Source: an uncultured Oscillospiraceae bacterium (GTDB lineage: Bacteria > Bacillota > Clostridia > Oscillospirales > Oscillospiraceae). Taken from it: 11,209 nt of DNA. The stretch spans positions 1 through 11,209 of the forward strand of contig CAKTKM010000040.1 of NCBI GenBank assembly GCA_934569425.1. The letters run 5' to 3'. Under the pieces are notes generated by a model. That model had not been told where the DNA came from. It saw nothing but the letters and a program-made list of their open reading frames with translations, and did not search any database. Below, one piece after another: positions 1-6,296 of this stretch (its first letter is position 1; the number at the start of each line of letters is the position of its first letter). The translations under genes and the position numbers were made by a program.

Positions 1-1244
1 GTGTTCCCCGCCATGTGATCCCCAGCTTCCGCATCGCCAACGAGACCATCGCCAAGGACATCGCCATGATGGAGAAATACGGCGTTGAGATCAAGTGCGG
101 CGCTCCCGCCCCCTCTGTGGATGAACTGAAAAAGCAGGGTTATACCCACATTCTGTTTGCCGTGGGTGCATGGAAGCCCGGCAAGCTGGACATCGCCGGT
201 GATGTGGCCGGTGCGATCCAGTGGATGAAGGGTGTGAAGGCCGGCAACATCGCGGTAGCCGGCAATATCGCGGTCATCGGCGGCGGCAACACCGCCATGG
301 ACGCGGCGCGTCTTGCCAAGCGCAGCGGTGCCAAGAACGTAACGCTGGTCTATCGCCGTACCCGCAAGTACATGCCCGCAGACGAGCATGAGCTGGCGCT
401 GGCACTGGCCGACGGTGTTACCTTCGCCGAGCTGGCCGCTCCCGTGAAGCAGGCGAACGGCGTCCTCACCTGTGAAAAGATGGCGCTGGGCGAGGCCGAT
501 GCCTCCGGCCGCCGCAGCCCTGTGGGCAGCGGTGAGTTCTTCGAGATCCCCTGCGATCTGGTGATCTCTGCCGTGGGCGAGCAGGTGGACGACGCGCTGA
601 TGGCCGCCAATGGCATCGCGCTGGACAAGAAGGGTCGTCCCTCCTTTAAGACCAACATTGAGGGCGTATACGCCGCAGGCGATGCCACCCGCGGCCCCGC
701 CACCGTGGTGGAGGGTATCGCTGACGCCGCCGCCTTTGCCGCGGAGGTCATCGGTGCGCCCCACACCTACGAAATTCCCCAGCAGGCCTACGTTACCATC
801 GCCGATGCCGCAGCTAAGAAAGGCGTGCTGAAGATGGCCGACTATCCCTGCCGCGAAGGTCAGCGCTGCCTGCAGTGCCAGACGGTATGCGAAAACTGCG
901 TGGACTCCTGCCCCAACCGCGCCAATGTGGCCATCGCCATGGCAGACGGCAAGCACCAGATCGTCCATGTGGACAAGATGTGCAACGAGTGCGGAAACTG
1001 CACCCAGTTCTGCCCCTATGCCTCCGAGCCCTGCCACGACAAGTTCACCCTGTTCCAGACCGCGGAGGATATGGTGGATTCCCGGAACGCCGGCGTGCTG
1101 TTCCTCGGCGGCGACCAGGTTCGCGTCCGCACCTTCGGTGAGCCGAAGGATTACGACCTGAGCCGTGCCGACAACGGTCTGCCTGCCGATCTGGAGACGC
1201 TGATCGTCACCATCCGCGACAAGTACAGCTACCTGTTTGCGTAA
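1..1244 (+). CDS. ygfK: YgfK-like Fe-S/FAD/NAD(P) oxidoreductase, C-terminal part (5' truncated)
   Basis: The reading frame is open to the left window edge (codons start at base 3), so the gene begins upstream; the GTG at 15 is not a real start. Counting residues from that GTG, there is a pyridine-nucleotide Rossmann motif (GGGNTAMDAAR, 89-99) and the second FAD motif of glutamate-synthase-small-subunit-like enzymes (GVYAAGDATRGPATVVEGI, about 217-235). Two cysteine clusters follow: Cys279, 285, 288, 292, 295, 299, then a ferredoxin-type CxxCxxCxxxCP at 323-333 with Cys340. This order, and the ending in KYSYLF, fit YgfK, the putative 'selenate reductase' subunit. E. coli YgfK is about 1000 residues, so perhaps 60% of the gene is missing. 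In anaerobes YgfK is associated with selenium-dependent molybdenum hydroxylases and purine/urate breakdown, probably passing electrons between NAD(P)H and a partner enzyme. That role is family knowledge, and no partner gene is visible here. Other GltD-like flavoproteins are possible but lack this double Cys tail. Confidence 0.82.
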   Translation, partial: VPRHVIPSFRIANETIAKDIAMMEKYGVEIKCGAPAPSVDELKKQGYTHILFAVGAWKPGKLDIAGDVAGAIQWMKGVKAGNIAVAGNIAVIGGGNTAMDAARLAKRSGAKNVTLVYRRTRKYMPADEHELALALADGVTFAELAAPVKQANGVLTCEKMALGEADASGRRSPVGSGEFFEIPCDLVISAVGEQVDDALMAANGIALDKKGRPSFKTNIEGVYAAGDATRGPATVVEGIADAAAFAAEVIGAPHTYEIPQQAYVTIADAAAKKGVLKMADYPCREGQRCLQCQTVCENCVDSCPNRANVAIAMADGKHQIVHVDKMCNECGNCTQFCPYASEPCHDKFTLFQTAEDMVDSRNAGVLFLGGDQVRVRTFGEPKDYDLSRADNGLPADLETLIVTIRDKYSYLFA

Positions 1245-1257
1245 GACGTATAAAACC

Positions 1258-1300
1258 GCATAAAAAACATCCCCGGCATAGCCGGGGATGTTTTTTATGC
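1258..1300. terminator. Bidirectional intrinsic terminator between convergent genes
   Basis: Perfect 20-bp inverted repeat (1258-1277 with 1281-1300) and a 3-base ATA loop. The core is ACATCCCCGGC/GCCGGGGATGT, flanked by A6 and T6, so each strand has a GC-rich stem followed by a T run. It lies 13 bases after the ygfK stop and 6 bases after the stop of the minus-strand gene at 1307, so it can end both transcripts. Confidence 0.93.
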
Positions 1301-1306
1301 AATTGC

Positions 1307-1789
1307 TTAATCAAAGCCAAACAGACCCATGATACGGTGGTAGAGATCCTTGTGCTCCTCGTACCAGTCCTTGCGCTCCTTCAGCAGACGTTCGGCATCG
1401 GCGTATTCCTCCAGCGCCTGACTGGCCTCCAGATATCCGCGGGTCAGCACCCGCATCCGCTTGCTCATATACTGCATGATGCTCATGATCTTGGCGGGGC
1501 GTTCCTGAAAATAATGGCCGAAGTTTTCGTGGGTAATGACACTGCAGCACGTCTTTTCCAACGCCACGGCGGTGGCGTTCTGGGGACGGCTCTCCAAAAA
1601 GCCCACCACGCCGAAAAAGCCGTCCGCCTCCACCTCTGTCAGCAAACGCTGGGTGGGCTGGCGGTAGTCTATATACAGCGCCACCTGCCCCCACAGCACA
1701 TCATAGATGGCCGTCACATAATCGCCCTGCCGGTAGATGATCTCGCCTTTTTTGAAGATCTTTTCGCCGGTTTCCGGATAGCTGGTCAA
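1307..1789 (-). CDS. Single-domain cyclic-nucleotide-binding-like protein (Crp-like fold, no DNA-binding domain)
   Basis: The 160-residue protein is a lone Crp/Fnr-type sensor domain. KGEIIYRQGD (14-23) and the GQVALYI strand (34-40) are the opening of the cNMP beta-roll, and FFGVVGFLESRPQNATAVA (58-76) lies where the phosphate-binding cassette should be. In CRP that cassette carries a Glu and, ten residues on, an Arg that contact cAMP; here those places are Val61 and Asn71, so cAMP binding is doubtful. After a helix (about 98-120) the tail (121-150) is charged and helical, probably a coiled coil. There is no helix-turn-helix, so it is not a transcription factor of the usual kind. The start is a TTG at 1789: no in-frame ATG lies upstream before a stop, and GAAAGG sits 11 bases away (1801-1806). 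It follows the membrane-protein gene by 44 bases with no terminator between, so it is probably the last gene of the racemase operon. Function unknown. Confidence 0.75.
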   Translation of the reverse strand: MTSYPETGEKIFKKGEIIYRQGDYVTAIYDVLWGQVALYIDYRQPTQRLLTEVEADGFFGVVGFLESRPQNATAVALEKTCCSVITHENFGHYFQERPAKIMSIMQYMSKRMRVLTRGYLEASQALEEYADAERLLKERKDWYEEHKDLYHRIMGLFGFD

Positions 1790-1833
1790 GAATATCGCCG
1801 CCTTTCTTTTCCGAAATAACTATTTTTTATCCC

Positions 1834-2253
1834 TTAGAACATCTTATCCACATAGGCATTGAGCTTTTTCGCGTCATAGCTGTCCTTATAGGTCGTCTTG
1901 AAACGCTGCACCGTCAGGGAATTGAACTGTGTCACCCGCCGGTACTTCATAAACCCGGCTACCAAGCCAAACAGGGCGCAGATCGGACCATAGGGCAGCA
2001 TTTTGACGCAGGTGTAGGCCAGCGCCCCCACCACCACCACGGAAATAATGACGCCGGCGATCTGCTTCTTCGGCTGGATCATCTTCACCTCGTCGGCACT
2101 GATGATCCCCTCGTCGATCATGGTCTGCGCGAAGCGTTTCTGCACGCCAAACTGGGATACCGTCGACAGCAGGATCGGCGCTACCGCGATAAACGCAAAC
2201 AGCGTAATGGCAGCGTTCCACAGAAAAATGCCAAAATTTTTCATATCACCCAT
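1834..2253 (-). CDS. Small membrane protein of unknown function
   Basis: The 139-residue protein has a hydrophobic N-terminal segment (about 9-31), a linker with charged residues (35-63), a second hydrophobic stretch with room for two helices (about 66-101), and a basic C-terminal tail (103-139) that is probably cytosolic. I recognise no family or catalytic motif. The ATG at 2253 is preferred over an upstream start at 2349 because AAAGGAG (2262-2268) lies 8 bases before it, and the longer version would overlap the racemase gene by 79 bases. The gene starts 17 bases after the racemase stop, so the two are almost certainly cotranscribed and the ribosome may move straight from one to the other. 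The cNMP-domain gene follows. A structural or regulatory partner of that cytosolic protein is possible but is only inference from order. Confidence 0.72.
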   Translation of the reverse strand: MGDMKNFGIFLWNAAITLFAFIAVAPILLSTVSQFGVQKRFAQTMIDEGIISADEVKMIQPKKQIAGVIISVVVVGALAYTCVKMLPYGPICALFGLVAGFMKYRRVTQFNSLTVQRFKTTYKDSYDAKKLNAYVDKMF

Positions 2254-2270
2254 AGTAAATACTCCTTTTG

Positions 2271-3380
2271 TTAGATTGTCCGTTCTTTCTCGTAAAATGC
2301 GACCCGCACATCCGGCCTGCCTGACAGATACAGCATGTGGCTGTAGCACAGTCCAAATGTCACCGTGTCCCCCACCCGCAGATCACGGGGACAGTCGGTC
2401 ACATCCAGAATACAGTGGTCGGAGCTACCGCCGACGACGGTGATCCCCGGCTCACGCGGGATCAGACTCTCCAGCTCCCCCACGTCGGCGCGGCCCAGCG
2501 CCAGCAACGCGCGGCGGCGGATGCCGTGATCCTCGTACACCGGCTTGCGGCCAAAGGCGTCGATGCAAAACTGCCCCTGCGGATAGCTGGGCTTCTCCCG
2601 CACCTCAATGACCTCCGCCGTCAGGGTAAAGGTATCGGTGCGCAGATAATCCATATCCACAATGTGCCACAGGTTCTGCAGGTCGTAGCTCAGCAGGATA
2701 TTCTCGCCGATGCGCAGATGGTTGATGCCCTTGGGCATCGTATTCCAGTGTACCAGCGTATAGGAACTGGTAGCGCCGCCGGAGATGATCTCCAGTTGCC
2801 GGCCGATACGCGCCTCCACCTGATGCGCCAACGCCAGCAGCTGCTCCATTTTCTCCGGTGTTGGCTGGATGGAGCCGTAGCAGCTGAGATTCACGCCGAT
2901 ACCGGCAAGATGCACATGGGGCAGGTCACGCTCCACATGGACGCAGGCCTCCACCAATTCGTCCCTGTTCCAAAAGCCCTCCCGCAGATCGCCAAGATCC
3001 GCCATCACGATAACGCTGTGCTTTCTGTTCTGCCTTTCACATTCCCGCTCCAGCGCGTCCAGCGTGACAACTTCGCTTTGCAGCGACATGTCACACAGCG
3101 CCACGGTATCCGGAAGCTCCGTCAAAGCAGGAACGCGGATCAGGAGAAAGGGGGCTTCTATACCGCTGGCTCGACAGCGAACCACCTGCTCCAAACGGCT
3201 GGTGCCGATCTGCGCCGCACCGCTCCGGCACAGCACCTCCGCCACCTGCGGAAGACCTTCGCAGCCTTTGATAACGCCGCAGACCTGTATTCCCTGCTCG
3301 CGGCAGCGGTCGATCACCGCTCGGGCGTTTTGTTGAATTCTGTCCAGATGTACCTCCAGACAGGGATATTGCCGGTTCAT
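2271..3380 (-). CDS. PLP-dependent amino-acid racemase, ornithine racemase/YhfX-like (alanine racemase fold III)
   Basis: The 369-residue protein fits the COG3457-type racemases (Orr, YhfX). Its start, YPCLEVHLDRIQQNAR (5-20), is the usual first helix of the barrel, and VCGVIKGCEG (33-42) holds Lys38, the expected Schiff-base lysine for pyridoxal phosphate. DLGDLREGFW (128-137), ISGGATSSY (199-207) and HLRIGENILL (221-230) match barrel and phosphate-binding segments, and the C-terminal VVGGSSDHCILDV (315-327) is typical of this family rather than of Alr. It should interconvert L- and D-forms of an amino acid in the cytosol. Orr feeds D-ornithine into ornithine fermentation, but none of those genes are adjacent, so the substrate is open: ornithine, alanine or another amino acid for wall or catabolic use. 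AGGTGA (3385-3390) precedes the ATG, and an extended -10 promoter lies upstream. It heads the operon with the membrane and cNMP-domain proteins. Confidence 0.8.
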   Translation of the reverse strand: MNRQYPCLEVHLDRIQQNARAVIDRCREQGIQVCGVIKGCEGLPQVAEVLCRSGAAQIGTSRLEQVVRCRASGIEAPFLLIRVPALTELPDTVALCDMSLQSEVVTLDALERECERQNRKHSVIVMADLGDLREGFWNRDELVEACVHVERDLPHVHLAGIGVNLSCYGSIQPTPEKMEQLLALAHQVEARIGRQLEIISGGATSSYTLVHWNTMPKGINHLRIGENILLSYDLQNLWHIVDMDYLRTDTFTLTAEVIEVREKPSYPQGQFCIDAFGRKPVYEDHGIRRRALLALGRADVGELESLIPREPGITVVGGSSDHCILDVTDCPRDLRVGDTVTFGLCYSHMLYLSGRPDVRVAFYEKERTI

Positions 3381-3409
3381 GGTCTCACCTCGTTTTGTCA
3401 GTACAAGTC

Positions 3410-3418
3410 AGTATACCA
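3410..3418 (-). promoter_or_regulatory. Extended -10 promoter for the racemase operon
   Basis: Read on the minus strand the sequence is TGGTATACT: a TATACT -10 (3410-3415) with the upstream TG of an extended -10. The -35 region 17 bases further up is poor, which extended -10 promoters tolerate. It lies about 30 bases before the racemase start and diverges from the strong plus-strand promoter at 3468-3496. Confidence 0.6.
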
Positions 3419-3467
3419 CAGATTTTCTCGCAGCGCCACACTATTTTTTCATGACAGGTGAAAAGTC

Positions 3468-3496
3468 TTGCAAAAGGCTGTCCTGCTGATTATAAT
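3468..3496 (+). promoter_or_regulatory. Sigma-A promoter for the DHHW lipoprotein gene
   Basis: TTGCAA (-35, 3468-3473) and a perfect TATAAT (-10, 3491-3496) are separated by exactly 17 bases. Transcription should begin near 3503, giving a leader of about 40 bases. The match suggests good constitutive expression; no operator is obvious. Confidence 0.85.
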
Positions 3497-3542
3497 CATG
3501 GCATAGTCATAGAAACAACCCCATCGGGAAAGGAAGTATTCC

Positions 3543-4883
3543 ATGAAAAAAACTATGATGCTGGCGGCAGCGCTGCTGGCCATGGCACTGATCCTCAGCG
3601 GCTGCCACAAGCATGTATCCGCCGCGGCGGCCACCTGTACGGAACCGGAAATCTGCATCGACTGCGGCAAGGTGATGACCGAAGCCCTGGGACACGAGCC
3701 GGGTTCGGAGGCCACCTGCGCCACCCCTCAGACCTGCCTGCGGTGCGGCATTGAGCTGTCCCCCCAGTTGAGCCACACCTCTGCCGGCCCCGCCACCTGT
3801 ACCGCACCCGAGATCTGCAGCCTGTGCGGTGCCGTCATCTCTCCCGCCCCCGGACACACGGTTGGGGAAGACGGCGTGTGCAGCGTCTGCGGCTTACAGG
3901 TGGTACCCGCAGGGCAGAAGTACATCGCCCCCGGCAAGGGCAGCGCCGTCTCCTCGAACGATGCCGCCTCTGTAACGGCGGAGACCGCCGCCGATGGACA
4001 CTATTCCAACAATATCGCCGCCTACTACGCCAACGCAGTGCTGGTGTGCGGTGACTACGGCGTGGAGTATTTTGATCCCGATCCCACCGGTTCCAGCGCC
4101 TACGCAAGTACGGTGAATGCCTTTGCCGCCAAATATCCCAACATTCATGTCTCTTGCCTGCTGACGCCCAAGTGCTGCGCCTATCACGCTCCTGACGGTT
4201 ATGACGATCCCCATGACGACATTGCCTCCTTCATCCGCGCCACCTACGGCATGATGGACAGCGCCGTCACCACTGTGAAGTGCATGGGGCTGATGGATCA
4301 GCACGCAGGCGAGTATATGTTCTACCGTACCGACCACCACTGGACCAGTCTGGGCGCTTACTATGCCTCCGCCGCCTATTGTCAGGCCAACGGCATCACG
4401 CCCTACGAACTGGACAGCTACGACACAGTGATCCGCACCGGCTACACCGGCTCTCTCTATATGTACGGCGGCCATCCGGCCGAGCTGACGGCCAACCCCG
4501 ACTACTCGGCGGCACGGTTCCCCCACGCGGGGTATTCCATGGTGTACTACCGTGACGGCGTGCAGTACAGCGGTCAGGCCGTCAATGGCAGTACCTGCGA
4601 CTATGCCGGTATGTTTCTGTGCGGCGACCAGCCACTGACCGTGATCACCACCGACAACAAAAACGGCAAGACCCTGCTGGTGTTCAAGGAATCCTACGGC
4701 AACGCCTTTGTCCCCTATATGATCGACTACTATGAGCAGATCGTTGTGGTGGACATTCGGGAGAACGCGGGAAGCACGGCGGACATCATCGCCCGGTACG
4801 GCGTTACCGATGCTCTGATCATTAACAACTGTCAGGCCGCCACCAGTCTGCGAAGCAATCTGGAGAGCCGGGCGCTTTCCTGA
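3543..4883 (+). CDS. DHHW-family (AlgX/AlgJ-like SGNH) lipoprotein with cysteine-rich repeats
   Basis: A 446-residue exported lipoprotein: lysines at 2-3, a hydrophobic segment, and lipobox LSGC with Cys21 as the lipidated residue. Residues 30-116 hold three cysteine repeats (ATCTxPxxCxxCG type) and a partial fourth, with CxxC pairs as in zinc-knuckle or disulfide modules. A spacer rich in Ser/Ala/Thr (about 122-155) leads into the C-terminal domain. That domain has YRTDHHWTSLGAYYAS (261-276), the DHHW signature with Asp264/His265 or His266, and FKESYGNAFVPY (381-392), whose Ser384 is the likely nucleophile. In AlgX/AlgJ relatives an Asp-His-Ser triad moves or removes acetyl groups on extracellular polysaccharides. 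A role in surface glycan or wall modification is therefore likely but inferred. These proteins often sit beside an MBOAT acyltransferase, and none is present here. AAGGAAG (3529-3535) precedes the ATG. It appears monocistronic, between its own promoter and a terminator. Confidence 0.83.
   Translation: MKKTMMLAAALLAMALILSGCHKHVSAAAATCTEPEICIDCGKVMTEALGHEPGSEATCATPQTCLRCGIELSPQLSHTSAGPATCTAPEICSLCGAVISPAPGHTVGEDGVCSVCGLQVVPAGQKYIAPGKGSAVSSNDAASVTAETAADGHYSNNIAAYYANAVLVCGDYGVEYFDPDPTGSSAYASTVNAFAAKYPNIHVSCLLTPKCCAYHAPDGYDDPHDDIASFIRATYGMMDSAVTTVKCMGLMDQHAGEYMFYRTDHHWTSLGAYYASAAYCQANGITPYELDSYDTVIRTGYTGSLYMYGGHPAELTANPDYSAARFPHAGYSMVYYRDGVQYSGQAVNGSTCDYAGMFLCGDQPLTVITTDNKNGKTLLVFKESYGNAFVPYMIDYYEQIVVVDIRENAGSTADIIARYGVTDALIINNCQAATSLRSNLESRALS
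3630..3890 (+). repeat. Tandem 27-residue cysteine repeats inside the lipoprotein gene
   Basis: Protein-level repeats: the C-x5-C-x2-C cluster starts at residues 32, 59 and 86, a period of exactly 27 residues (81 bases). A shorter last unit has the CxxC pair at 113/116. A histidine (51, 78, 105) sits at the same place in each unit, also 27 apart. This resembles small modular domains seen in exported proteins of gut Firmicutes. The DNA itself has diverged, so it is not a recent duplication. Confidence 0.7.
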
Positions 4884-4894
4884 CGGCATTCAGA

Positions 4895-4934
4895 AAAACC
4901 GGTCTTCCTACGGCAACGTAGGAAGGCCGGTTTT
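4895..4934. terminator. Bidirectional intrinsic terminator
   Basis: An 18-bp stem (4895-4912 with 4917-4934) with one G-U pair and a GCAA tetraloop. It carries AAAA on one side and TTTT followed by CTTTC on the other. It lies 11 bases after the lipoprotein stop and 10 bases beyond the aminopeptidase stop on the other strand, so it serves both convergent genes. Confidence 0.88.
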
Positions 4935-4944
4935 CTTTCATCTC

Positions 4945-6168
4945 TTAAAATGCCCAGTTACCGTTCCGGAAGATAGGAACTGTCTTCCCATCGGCACATA
5001 TCGCATCAATATTCATATCCTGCGAGCCGATCATGAAATCCTCGTGGATCATGGAGTCGTTGACGCCCAACGCACGGCACTCCTGCAGCGTTTTCTCATA
5101 GAAATTCTCGATGGTGTCGGCAAAGCCCATGCCCAGCGCCAGATGGCAGGCGGCGTTTTCATCAAAGAGCGTATTGTAAAACAGGATGCCGGACTTGCGA
5201 ATGGGAGAGTCATAGGGTACCAGCGCGCACTCGCCCAGATAGGCGCTGCCCTCGTCCATGGTGATGAGCTTGGTCAGCAGCTCGTTGTTCACCTCGGCGT
5301 TCCACTCCACCGCCTTACCCTCGTGGAACCGGATCCAGAACCTGTCGATCAGCTGTCCCTGATAGCTGAGGGGCTTTGTGGCGTAGACGATCCCCTCCGC
5401 CTGCCCCCGCTTGGGAGAGATAAAACACTCCTCGCTGGGAATATTGGGGTTGAAGACGATCCCCTGCAGGCTCTTTTCGCTGCCGCCGCAGAAACGCCCC
5501 TCCGGGATCATGCCCACCGTAAAGTCCGTGCCGGTGGCGCTGGTATAGTGCAGCGTTTCGATGTGCAGGCTGTTCAGGTAGGCACAGCGGTCGTGAAGAT
5601 CCTGATTATGGGCTTCCCACGCGGCCACCGGATCGTCGTCCACGCGGGAGGTGGCCAGAATATGCTGCCATAGCTTTTCCATCGCGGCGGCGGCACGCAG
5701 CTCCGGAAACAGTTTTTTGGCCCATGCCTTGCCGGGAACTGCGGCGATGCACCACTGATACTTGTTCTCGATAGCGTCGCGGTAGGGCTTGGCAATGGGA
5801 TAGCGCTTCTGCTGCGCCTTGGCCATCTTCTCCTGATTGATGCCCTTCAGTCCATCGGGATCCTCGCTGATCAGGTAGATCCGGCACGGGATGGTATCCA
5901 CATAATGCTGCCAGCGCGCCTCCTCGTAATTCTCCACCTTGCCCAGTGTGGTAAGCGAGCGGTAACGGTAGTGGATCTTCTGCAGGGGCTGATAGTTCCA
6001 GTCCACCACCACCTTTCTGGCTTTGCACTTATAGCACTCCTCCACCAGCATCTGTACGAATTCCGGCTGGTCGAGATCCGCCTCGATAAAAACCTCCTGC
6101 CCCGGCTGGATATTGACACCGCAGCGGGCGATCAGGCGGGCATAGCTGCGTAATACGGTTTTTTTCAT
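4945..6168 (-). CDS. M29-family metallo-aminopeptidase (AmpS/PepS-like)
   Basis: A 407-residue cytosolic protein of the usual length for peptidase family M29, which removes N-terminal amino acids from peptides using two metal ions. The ligand set is visible: Glu247 in NIPSEECF (242-249), Glu313 in LGECALVP (311-318), His342 in NTLFDENAACHLALG (332-346), and His375/Asp377 in HEDFMIG (375-381). The order and spacing (66, 29, 33, 2 residues) agree with the family. The N-terminal RYRSLTTL and DWNY segments (56-75) are also typical. The ATG at 6168 is chosen because AAAAGGAG (6178-6185) lies 9 bases before it; the open frame runs back to 6399 but would overlap the neighbouring gene and has no such site there. 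It has its own candidate promoter and ends at a shared terminator. The likely job is general peptide recycling; I see no link to its neighbours. Confidence 0.88.
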   Translation of the reverse strand: MKKTVLRSYARLIARCGVNIQPGQEVFIEADLDQPEFVQMLVEECYKCKARKVVVDWNYQPLQKIHYRYRSLTTLGKVENYEEARWQHYVDTIPCRIYLISEDPDGLKGINQEKMAKAQQKRYPIAKPYRDAIENKYQWCIAAVPGKAWAKKLFPELRAAAAMEKLWQHILATSRVDDDPVAAWEAHNQDLHDRCAYLNSLHIETLHYTSATGTDFTVGMIPEGRFCGGSEKSLQGIVFNPNIPSEECFISPKRGQAEGIVYATKPLSYQGQLIDRFWIRFHEGKAVEWNAEVNNELLTKLITMDEGSAYLGECALVPYDSPIRKSGILFYNTLFDENAACHLALGMGFADTIENFYEKTLQECRALGVNDSMIHEDFMIGSQDMNIDAICADGKTVPIFRNGNWAF

Positions 6169-6249
6169 TGGTATTCGCTCCTTTTGGGGAATGATTTCTT
6201 CCGAAGCGCCCACCGGTGCTTTGTGTTTCCCCTGTTGATAGATGGTAAT

Positions 6250-6278
6250 AGTATAACACCGCCGCCGCTGTTTGAAAA
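6250..6278 (-). promoter_or_regulatory. Candidate promoter for the M29 aminopeptidase
   Basis: On the minus strand, TTTTCA (-35, 6273-6278) and TATACT (-10, 6250-6255) are 17 bases apart, with a TG before the -10 (TGTTATACT, extended -10). Transcription should begin near 6243, leaving a leader of about 75 bases. The spacer is largely one arm of the GC-rich hairpin at 6259-6288. Confidence 0.55.
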
Positions 6279-6288
6279 GCGGCGGCGG
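6259..6288. terminator. GC-rich hairpin after the SpoIID-domain gene, probable terminator
   Basis: Perfect 11-bp stem CCGCCGCCGCT/AGCGGCGGCGG (6259-6269 with 6278-6288), 8-base loop. It begins 8 bases after the stop codon of the minus-strand gene at 6297. On that strand the tail is TGTTAT, a poor T run, so termination may be partial. On the plus strand the tail is AAATTTTTTC, a better terminator, but no plus-strand gene reads into it. Confidence 0.55.
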
Positions 6289-6296
6289 AAATTTTT

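Noticed and set aside
2254..2349. N-terminal extension of the membrane protein gene to a start at 2349
   Set aside because: The extension overlaps the racemase coding end and has no ribosome binding site, whereas AAAGGAG lies correctly before the ATG at 2253.
2337..3461. A 374-codon open frame antisense to the racemase gene
   Set aside because: The racemase frame carries the PLP lysine and family motifs. The antisense product is Gln/His/Leu-rich with no motif and would run through both divergent promoters.
3630..3890. Possible CRISPR or DNA tandem array because of the regular 81-base period
   Set aside because: The repetition is only at protein level within an open frame; the nucleotide units are diverged and there are no spacers.
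3894..4889. A 331-codon open frame antisense to the DHHW lipoprotein gene
   Set aside because: The sense frame has a promoter, ribosome binding site, lipobox and family motifs. The antisense frame has none of these and reads as low-complexity Val/Gly/His sequence.
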